From: a virus
Virus record (IMG/VR): IMGVR_UViG_3300017779_004709
Location: 1-64,000 of that record
Direction: 5' to 3' (one strand)
Length of the DNA stretch: 64,000 nucleotides
Shown here: positions 58,209-64,000 of the stretch, piece after piece
How the letters are laid out: each line of letters starts with the position of its first letter
How positions within the stretch are numbered: position 1 is the first letter of the stretch
Position numbers and translations under genes: made by a program
The notes under the pieces: generated by a model
What the model was told of the DNA's origin: nothing
Databases searched by the model: none
What the model saw: the letters and a program-made list of their open reading frames with translations, nothing else

Positions 58209-59191
58209 TAATACTACATAGAGACAATAATATTTATGATGTACCGAAAGGGTGGTTGGTAGACAATCGATACAATTGGGATTTATGTGGATTTTATCAC
58301 GAAAAATTTGAAGCATATTTTGCAAACGCTAACATTGATTATAGATTATCTTATTACGAAGATTATCCAAATGTAGATGGTTCACATTTTATTGGTAGGT
58401 TTGCACATGAACGAGGTGATAAAGAATTACATCAAAAATATTATTATGAATTGGAAAAGAGATTTGATAACATCTGGCCCAATTTCATGACATATAGATT
58501 GTATGATGATAAACCAAGAGAAATGGAATATTTGGATTCTATCGGATACTCAAAGTATACTGATTATAAAGTTGTAAATAATATAGATGAGTTGTGTGAT
58601 GTTGTTCAAGTTGGAGATATCGTAAAATCACATACAGGTGCAAGTAGTGATAATGTATTTTGTGTTACAGAAAAGAAATATTGTGAGTATGGTGAGTTGG
58701 TAAATATATTAAACGATACATACTCTAAAGTTGATAATTTTTTTCCAGCCATTATTCAACCTTATTTTGAAGGCCTAATGTATAAAATTCATTTGACTAA
58801 TTATGGGATACATTCGAAAGTATTTGATTATGAACAAGATTTATCACATCCATTAAATTTTGGTGTTGGTAATCCAAAAGTAGATTGGAAATCACGATAT
58901 AATTATAGTTCTGAAAGATGTTATTGTATATCTGAAAGTAGATTAAAAAATATGGATATTATTTTTGATTTACTCGAAATAAAAAAAATTATGAATACAC
59001 CTAATATAACATTCGATGTTATTGATAATAAAATATTAGAATTCACTTATCTGTGGTCACCAAGTTTACCACATAAAAATGAGTATGGTTTTTATAATCT
59101 CGATACTCGTAAGTTTGAAACAATAGAAGAAGAACAATATTTTCTCGGTCATGAACAAGTTAATTCTGTAATCAAGGAGTTTAATTTATGA
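58205..59191 (+). CDS. Hypothetical protein, possible ATP-grasp-like fold
   Basis: A 328-residue protein overlapping the DegT-like gene by 4 nt. Around residues 135-200 'GDIVKSHTGASSDNVFCV' and 'FPAIIQPYFEGLMYKIHL' loosely follow the ATP-grasp pattern (K-x-x-x-G-S...Q-P-y-f-x-G), and 'KILEFTYLW' may be the acidic metal strand. The match is weak. A ligase joining an amino acid to a sugar or nucleotide would fit the context. Confidence 0.5.
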   Translation: MIILHRDNNIYDVPKGWLVDNRYNWDLCGFYHEKFEAYFANANIDYRLSYYEDYPNVDGSHFIGRFAHERGDKELHQKYYYELEKRFDNIWPNFMTYRLYDDKPREMEYLDSIGYSKYTDYKVVNNIDELCDVVQVGDIVKSHTGASSDNVFCVTEKKYCEYGELVNILNDTYSKVDNFFPAIIQPYFEGLMYKIHLTNYGIHSKVFDYEQDLSHPLNFGVGNPKVDWKSRYNYSSERCYCISESRLKNMDIIFDLLEIKKIMNTPNITFDVIDNKILEFTYLWSPSLPHKNEYGFYNLDTRKFETIEEEQYFLGHEQVNSVIKEFNL

Positions 59192-60348
59192 TAGGTCAAA
59201 GATACTACATTGCTGAAATATCATATTCAAAAATAAAAGAACAACAAGAGAAATATAATATAACAGAATTAAATATATTTTGGGAAAAGGGTAATCCAAC
59301 AAATATGAGATTTTTTGAAATATATGACAAGGGTGAGTTGGTTTCGTTCTTTAGACTCAGAAATAAACATGGTATTACTATGGTTGGAAATGTGTTTACC
59401 TTTCCACAACATAGAAGAAAGGGTTATTCAAAAATACTGCATTATATTATTATAAAAATTGTTAAAGATTTGTACCCTAAGACCGAAATCTTAGCCACAC
59501 AAACAGAAACGGATAATATTAATAATATAACAGCAACGAGAATTTGGGGTGAAGAAAATCGTAGAGAGGAAACCAACGAACCTAACAGATTTGGTATTAT
59601 TGATTGGGCATATGAACCACCGAAAGGATTTGTGGATTACATTTACTATGATGATTTATCAAACATATATAATCGTAATGTAGACGATATAACAGAGTTA
59701 TGGGATGAATTACCATTAGATAACTTGGTTAAACTGGCTTTAAATCCAATTCCGAGGTTACAACACGAAAATGCACCAAAAGATGTAGAACAAGAATTAA
59801 TAAAAAAATATGGTATTCAACAATATGGATATGGAACTGTCCCTGCAAAAGTTTTAGATATTTTCTTTTTGAAACTCCTTATTACTAAAGATGATGTTTT
59901 TTACGATTTGGGTTCTGGATCTGGACTCGTATTAATTCATTTTTCACAAAATACACAGGCCAAAGGAATTGGAATTGAGATAGTACCTGATAGAGTTGTA
60001 GAATCCAATAAACATAAGGATAGGTTAAAATTAGAAAATATTTATTTTAAACAAGGAAATGTTTTGGATTATGATATTTCTGATGGTAATATTTTTTTTA
60101 TGTTTAATCCATTTACAATTGAAATTCTAAAAAAGGTAAATGAAAAGTTAAAGAAAATTTCAAAACAAAAATTTATTAAACTTGCGGTTTTTGGAACTCC
60201 TTGTGTAGATTTTTTTAAAAGTCAAGATTGGTTAGAAACAACTTTTCGTACAGAAACTAATTGTGTTGGAAATACAGAACCTATATTTATATTTGAATCT
60301 CTTACATATTTTACAAAATCAGAATATAAAAAAAAGTACAGAAAATGA
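59188..60348 (+). CDS. GNAT acetyltransferase-methyltransferase fusion
   Basis: A 386-residue two-domain protein. Residues 40-130 carry a GNAT core, with 'VGNVFTFPQHRRKGYSKILHYIII' (67-88) as the acetyl-CoA loop. Residues 215-350 form a class I methyltransferase with 'DVFYDLGSGSGLVLIHF' (motif I DLGSGSG at 240-246), 'GIGIEIVPDRV' and 'GNVLDYDI'. Such a fusion could modify one acceptor at two sites. It overlaps both neighbours by 4 nt. Confidence 0.75.
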   Translation: MIGQRYYIAEISYSKIKEQQEKYNITELNIFWEKGNPTNMRFFEIYDKGELVSFFRLRNKHGITMVGNVFTFPQHRRKGYSKILHYIIIKIVKDLYPKTEILATQTETDNINNITATRIWGEENRREETNEPNRFGIIDWAYEPPKGFVDYIYYDDLSNIYNRNVDDITELWDELPLDNLVKLALNPIPRLQHENAPKDVEQELIKKYGIQQYGYGTVPAKVLDIFFLKLLITKDDVFYDLGSGSGLVLIHFSQNTQAKGIGIEIVPDRVVESNKHKDRLKLENIYFKQGNVLDYDISDGNIFFMFNPFTIEILKKVNEKLKKISKQKFIKLAVFGTPCVDFFKSQDWLETTFRTETNCVGNTEPIFIFESLTYFTKSEYKKKYRK

Positions 60349-60977
60349 AATATTTATTCGTAATTTATACTGATTTAGAGTATAATAAACATTTAGACAA
60401 TTTTAAAACCCAAGAGTTTTATAAACAAATTTGTGATGATCCGAATATAGAGGTTATGGAGTGGGGTTCAGATTTTCATACAGATTATAAAGATTTACCA
60501 TCCAAAACTCAAAAAATGATGAAGTGGTGTAGTGAAAATAAGGAATATGATTATTTGATAAAATGTGATGATACCATTTTTGAAGATAAGTGGAATTTCT
60601 ATGAACCTAAACTTACATATGAGAATATTTTTGTTAATGGTAGGGATGGTAATTCTTATTCATGTCCCTCATATGGACATGATGGTGGAGAGTGGATAGT
60701 TGTTGGTAAAGATACTAATAAAGATTATTGGGGTATTAATTGTTTACAATTAGGAGAGAAAGATTGGAAAAACTATGTAAAATCTCATGATGATATTGAA
60801 AAATTAGATTTTGGTTTTATTAAAAATGACATTCCATTTTTTGAGGGAAAATTTTATGTAGTTTCAAAAGATTTTAGTATATTTATAGGTGGACAGGAAA
60901 GTTTCGCGAAAGAATATCAAAAGAACATGCCCGGTATTGAGGATTTTATGGTGGGTTATTTAGCAGAGTTATTTTAA
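60345..60977 (+). CDS. GT-A-like glycosyltransferase
   Basis: A 210-residue protein. 'EYDYLIKCDDTIFEDKWNFY' gives the DDx metal site with the preceding strand pattern of GT31-like galactosyltransferases, and 'YGHDGGEWIVVGKD' and 'FFEGKFYVVSKDFSIFI' resemble the acceptor-side blocks ('GGxGYVLS'). The call is from these motifs and from the next gene, also a glycosyltransferase, which begins at its stop codon. Confidence 0.6.
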   Translation: MKYLFVIYTDLEYNKHLDNFKTQEFYKQICDDPNIEVMEWGSDFHTDYKDLPSKTQKMMKWCSENKEYDYLIKCDDTIFEDKWNFYEPKLTYENIFVNGRDGNSYSCPSYGHDGGEWIVVGKDTNKDYWGINCLQLGEKDWKNYVKSHDDIEKLDFGFIKNDIPFFEGKFYVVSKDFSIFIGGQESFAKEYQKNMPGIEDFMVGYLAELF

Positions 60978-61771
60978 TGAAAAAGGTTTTTGTAGCATTA
61001 GCAGATAAAAAATTTATAGAACACACTAAGAGTTTGTTTCATAGTGCCAAAGTAGATGGTGAGTGGGATGGTGATTTTGTGCTGATTGTTCCTGAAGAAG
61101 ATAGAGGTACATTTGATGAAAAAGAATTTACGGACAAGGGAGTAGAAATTTTTTTTGGTAAAAACTTACCTGGTAATCCAAGTGCACATTATTACAAATA
61201 TTATTTGTGGACAGAGTATTTTAAAAAATGGGATTGGATTTTCTATTGTGATGTAGATGTATTATTTTTTAATAAGATAAATTTTGATTTAACTAATAGA
61301 AAAAAAGATATTTTATATACCAACGATTGTAATGGAACTAAACTTAATGAACAATTTAAAAAAGATGAGATGACCGATAAGTGGTCAGATTTACCATCCT
61401 TTCAGAGTTGTTTTATGTTATTTCATAAGAATCTAATACAAGATAATATATTTGATAACTTATTAAAATTACATTATGAATATTATGTTTATTATGATTT
61501 AATATTGGATGGGTTGACCGAAGAACAATCTATTTTAAATGTAGGATTTTTAGATAAATGGGAAGAGCTTGGGGGTGAGTTTTTAAATGCTTATCCAAGA
61601 GCACAAGAAGTGAAATGGGAAACAGAGAAAATGAAAACTCCCTATCAAGACACGAGAGATTATAAATCTGAAGGTGTTACTGCATTACATTTTTATCAAT
61701 TTTTTCAACCTTGGTCGGAACATAATTTAAGATTTAATCCGATATGGAAAAAGTATAATGAACAATTTTGA
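60977..61771 (+). CDS. GT8-like glycosyltransferase
   Basis: A 264-residue protein. 'KVFVALADKKFIEHTKSLFHSA' starts a GT8-type Rossmann-like fold, 'DWIFYCDVDVLFFNKI' contains the DxD metal site, 'TEEQSILNVGF' the acceptor/donor block, and 'ALHFYQFFQPWSEHN' the HxxxxxxPW motif. GT8 enzymes are retaining galactosyl- or glucosyltransferases in LPS synthesis. It overlaps the following MORN protein by 14 nt. Confidence 0.75.
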   Translation: MKKVFVALADKKFIEHTKSLFHSAKVDGEWDGDFVLIVPEEDRGTFDEKEFTDKGVEIFFGKNLPGNPSAHYYKYYLWTEYFKKWDWIFYCDVDVLFFNKINFDLTNRKKDILYTNDCNGTKLNEQFKKDEMTDKWSDLPSFQSCFMLFHKNLIQDNIFDNLLKLHYEYYVYYDLILDGLTEEQSILNVGFLDKWEELGGEFLNAYPRAQEVKWETEKMKTPYQDTRDYKSEGVTALHFYQFFQPWSEHNLRFNPIWKKYNEQF

Positions 61772-63461
61772 TAATCATATCATAAGTTTAGAGAGTCGTG
61801 ATCACGAGTATTATCATCCAAATGGTGAAGTGTGGCAAAAATATTCAGTTATAAATGGTGTTTTAGAAGGAGAATATTCAGAATTCCATGCTAATGGTAA
61901 TATAATGAAAAATGGTATTTATGAGAATGGTAAAAAACAAAGAAGATGGACTTGTTGGCACGACAACGGAAAGATTTGGTATATAAATTCGTATTTAGAT
62001 GGTATATTACATGGAGAGTGTAGTTCATATAGAGGTGATGGTGGGATAGAGTTTAAAGGTGAATACAATAACGGAATAAAATGTGGAGAATGGGAAATAA
62101 ATCACGATAATGGTAATAGAGATGAACATGGAAGTTTTAAAGACGGATTAAAAGATGGGGTATGGCATAGATATCACTATGAAACAGGTAACAAATACTA
62201 CGAATCAGAATTTGTAAAGGATAAAGAAATAGGACTGAAAACAGAGTATTACTTGGGTGGAGAATTAAGAAGGAAGTTTTATATAGAAGATTCTATAAAA
62301 AATGGGGAATACATTGAGTATGATAAAACAAGTGGTAAGGTTTGTCAAGAGGGATTTTACAAAAACGATAAAATAAGCGGTGAATGGAAAGTTTATTATT
62401 CACACAATAATATTTGTTCCATACAAAATTATACTGAAGGTATTTTGAATGGAGACTCAACTGAATTTTATGAAACAGGTGAAAAGAGACTTGAATCATT
62501 TTATGTGTTTGGAAAGTTAACTAATGATTGGATTCACTTTTATGAAAGTGGTGCAATTAGAGAAAAGACTACTTATAAAAATAATAAGATTCACGGAGAT
62601 TATATATCTTTCCACGAAAATCGTGCTGAATGGCAAAAAACGAAATATGAAAATGGAAAAATTGTAGGTCAGTATTTGGAGTTTTTTCCAAATGGGGTTT
62701 TAAATGCAGAGGGAAATTATCATAATGGGCGGAAAACAGGTGAATGGACTTTTCATTATGACGATGGTGATGTTCAAAGTATAAGTAATTATGAAGATAA
62801 CAAAAGGAATGGATTGACAACAAATTATCATCGAGACTCAAAGAAATCATCTGAGGGTGAGTATAAAAATGGTAAAAAGGTAGGAGAGTGGGAATACATA
62901 TCTTGGGATGATGAGGTTGATACTAAAAATTATGTTAATGGAATACAGGTAGGTAAATGGAGAAGTTTAGATAGTGATGGAAAATTATTGTTTTCAGGTT
63001 TGTTAGATTCGGATGGGGTAGAGTTAGAGAAAACCACATATCATTTACACAACCAACAAGTTCACATACAAGAAAAGAAAAAACGAATTAACAAGTCAGG
63101 AAAAAGTAAGTTGGTAATGAGAGAAGAATATAATTCAACTGGAGTTAGAACAGAATTATTAAAGGTTGATTTGAAAACCGATACATCAAATCATAAATCT
63201 TGGTTTAATCACGGAGTACTAAAAAAAGAACACAAAATAAAAAACGGTAAATATATAGGTAACTATTTAGAAAAATTTGCTAACGATACTACCAGAGGAA
63301 AGGGTGTTATGAAAGATGGAGAAATGGATGGTAAATGGACATTTTGGCACCACAATGGACAAAAAGAGTGTGAGGTTATCTGTAAAAATGGAGAACTTAT
63401 TAAGGGCACAGTTTGGGACGATGATGGGAATGTGAAAGAAGGCACAAGGTTTAATTTCTAA
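61758..63461 (+). CDS. MORN-repeat protein (YwqK-like)
   Basis: A 567-residue protein built from about 20 copies of a 22-24 residue MORN_2 unit of the type 'GNIMKNGIYENGKKQRRWTCWHDNGKIWY' and 'NGIKCGEWEINHDNGN'. Such beta-hairpin repeats make a long solenoid that binds proteins or membranes. Members of the YwqK family have been annotated as antitoxins but that is not evident here. No signal peptide or catalytic motif is present. A second MORN protein follows 1 nt later. Confidence 0.85.
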   Translation: MNNFDNHIISLESRDHEYYHPNGEVWQKYSVINGVLEGEYSEFHANGNIMKNGIYENGKKQRRWTCWHDNGKIWYINSYLDGILHGECSSYRGDGGIEFKGEYNNGIKCGEWEINHDNGNRDEHGSFKDGLKDGVWHRYHYETGNKYYESEFVKDKEIGLKTEYYLGGELRRKFYIEDSIKNGEYIEYDKTSGKVCQEGFYKNDKISGEWKVYYSHNNICSIQNYTEGILNGDSTEFYETGEKRLESFYVFGKLTNDWIHFYESGAIREKTTYKNNKIHGDYISFHENRAEWQKTKYENGKIVGQYLEFFPNGVLNAEGNYHNGRKTGEWTFHYDDGDVQSISNYEDNKRNGLTTNYHRDSKKSSEGEYKNGKKVGEWEYISWDDEVDTKNYVNGIQVGKWRSLDSDGKLLFSGLLDSDGVELEKTTYHLHNQQVHIQEKKKRINKSGKSKLVMREEYNSTGVRTELLKVDLKTDTSNHKSWFNHGVLKKEHKIKNGKYIGNYLEKFANDTTRGKGVMKDGEMDGKWTFWHHNGQKECEVICKNGELIKGTVWDDDGNVKEGTRFNF

Positions 63462-63462
63462 A

Positions 63463-64000
63463 ATGAATTATAAAAAAATTCCTGATAACGATAATGCTAT
63501 AATGATAGATGGAAAAGTCGTGATGTCATTTGATCCACGATACAAAGAATATCTGAAATGGAAAAATGATAATCCAGAACTTGAAGAGCAATTAGTTGAT
63601 GAATTAGATTTAAAGATAGGTATAGCTAAACGATATAATAATGGTGCACCACATAAAGAGGATTCACCATTACAAAAGTTATTTTCTCATAGTGTTCAAG
63701 TTTGGACTTGGTATGACAAGGGTGGTAATTTAATTTTAAAGTCTGAAATGCAAAGGGATGTAAATCATGGAAAGCAATATGCATATTTCTCCAATGGTAA
63801 TCTTAAATCTGAAATAGAATACATCGAAGGTAAGAAGAATGGTAAGTTTATCGAATGGAATTCTGAAAAAGTAAAAATTATGGAAGGGGAATATAAAAAT
63901 GAAAAACGAGTGGGTGAGTGGTTGTTTAATTATGACTCTGGTAAGCCAAAATGGATAGGTCAGTATAAAAATGATGTTATAGTTGAGGAATTGATACAAT
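63463..64000 (+). CDS. Second MORN-repeat protein, cut by window end
   Basis: The frame opens at ATG 63463 and stays open to the last base, so the 3' end lies outside the window. The first 75 residues are a non-repeat domain ('DNAIMIDGKVVMSFDPRYKEYLKWK'); after about residue 88 come MORN units ('WYDKGGNLILKSEM', 'FSNGNLKSEIEYIEGKKNGKFIEW', 'GEYKNEKRVGEWLFNYDSGK'). It is a tandem relative of the preceding gene with a different N-terminal part. Confidence 0.75.
   Translation, partial: MNYKKIPDNDNAIMIDGKVVMSFDPRYKEYLKWKNDNPELEEQLVDELDLKIGIAKRYNNGAPHKEDSPLQKLFSHSVQVWTWYDKGGNLILKSEMQRDVNHGKQYAYFSNGNLKSEIEYIEGKKNGKFIEWNSEKVKIMEGEYKNEKRVGEWLFNYDSGKPKWIGQYKNDVIVEELIQ

Noticed and set aside
61758-63461. 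Toxin-antitoxin system based on YwqK annotation
   Set aside because: No toxin-like partner is seen; the neighbour is another MORN protein.
1-64000. tRNA genes, CRISPR arrays, insertion sequences, integrase or attachment sites
   Set aside because: No cloverleaf, regular spaced repeats, transposase or integrase motif was found in the gaps or frames on either strand.

Overview
This 64 kb window reads as the interior of a large, AT-rich, marine-type T4-like myovirus genome. The evidence is a T4-style tail set (contractile sheath, tube, a gp26/gp51-like pair, tape measure, LysM-type baseplate protein) and a T4-style replication set (gp32, UvsX, FEN-type exonuclease, gp41-like helicase, gp43-like family B polymerase, gp45 clamp). 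All genes lie on the + strand, packed with 1-8 nt overlaps or short gaps. I see no tRNA, integrase, insertion sequence or CRISPR array. The host cannot be named from the sequence. Clear TTGACT/TAAGAT promoters point to a host with an ordinary sigma-70-type polymerase. Class II ribonucleotide reductase, ThyX and many metabolic genes fit a marine phage.

Layout. 1-4.8 kb: tail-fibre-like proteins, one with a C-terminal peptidase S74 chaperone. 4.9-20.8 kb: sheath, tube, holin-like peptide, gp26/gp51-like pair, tape measure and large baseplate proteins. 20.9-23.5 kb: nucleotide and amino-sugar genes (APS-kinase-like, nucleotidyltransferase, ThyX, NagB, PIG-L deacetylase). 23.5-29.3 kb: a short divergent family A polymerase, an HNH protein, a GH6 cellulase-like enzyme, a PhyH dioxygenase and a methyltransferase. 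29.3-35.9 kb: a block with four sigma-70-like promoters, a VWA/HExxH protein paired with a CobS/MoxR-like AAA+ ATPase, a staphylococcal-type nuclease and many tiny proteins. 35.9-36.6 kb: a 732-nt gene-free stretch that looks like one large structured RNA ending in a strong terminator. 36.6-50.4 kb: replication, recombination and nucleotide metabolism, including a type II glutamine synthetase and a DNA methyltransferase. 50.4-64 kb: an accessory block with a PLP enzyme, a YkgJ protein, a second DNA methyltransferase, an amidinotransferase, several glycosyltransferases, WbqC-like and short DegT-like proteins, SGNH-like proteins, a GNAT-methyltransferase fusion and two MORN-repeat proteins, the last cut by the window end.

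How it works together (inference). The replication block makes a nearly complete T4-like replisome, with dNTPs from NrdJ and ThyX. The glycan block resembles the surface-polysaccharide clusters known from large marine phages and may decorate virions or remodel host glycans. The most unusual items are the candidate large RNA at about 35953-36523 with a twice-repeated internal module, the second polymerase beside a canonical family B enzyme, the GH6 enzyme without a signal peptide, and the type II glutamine synthetase.
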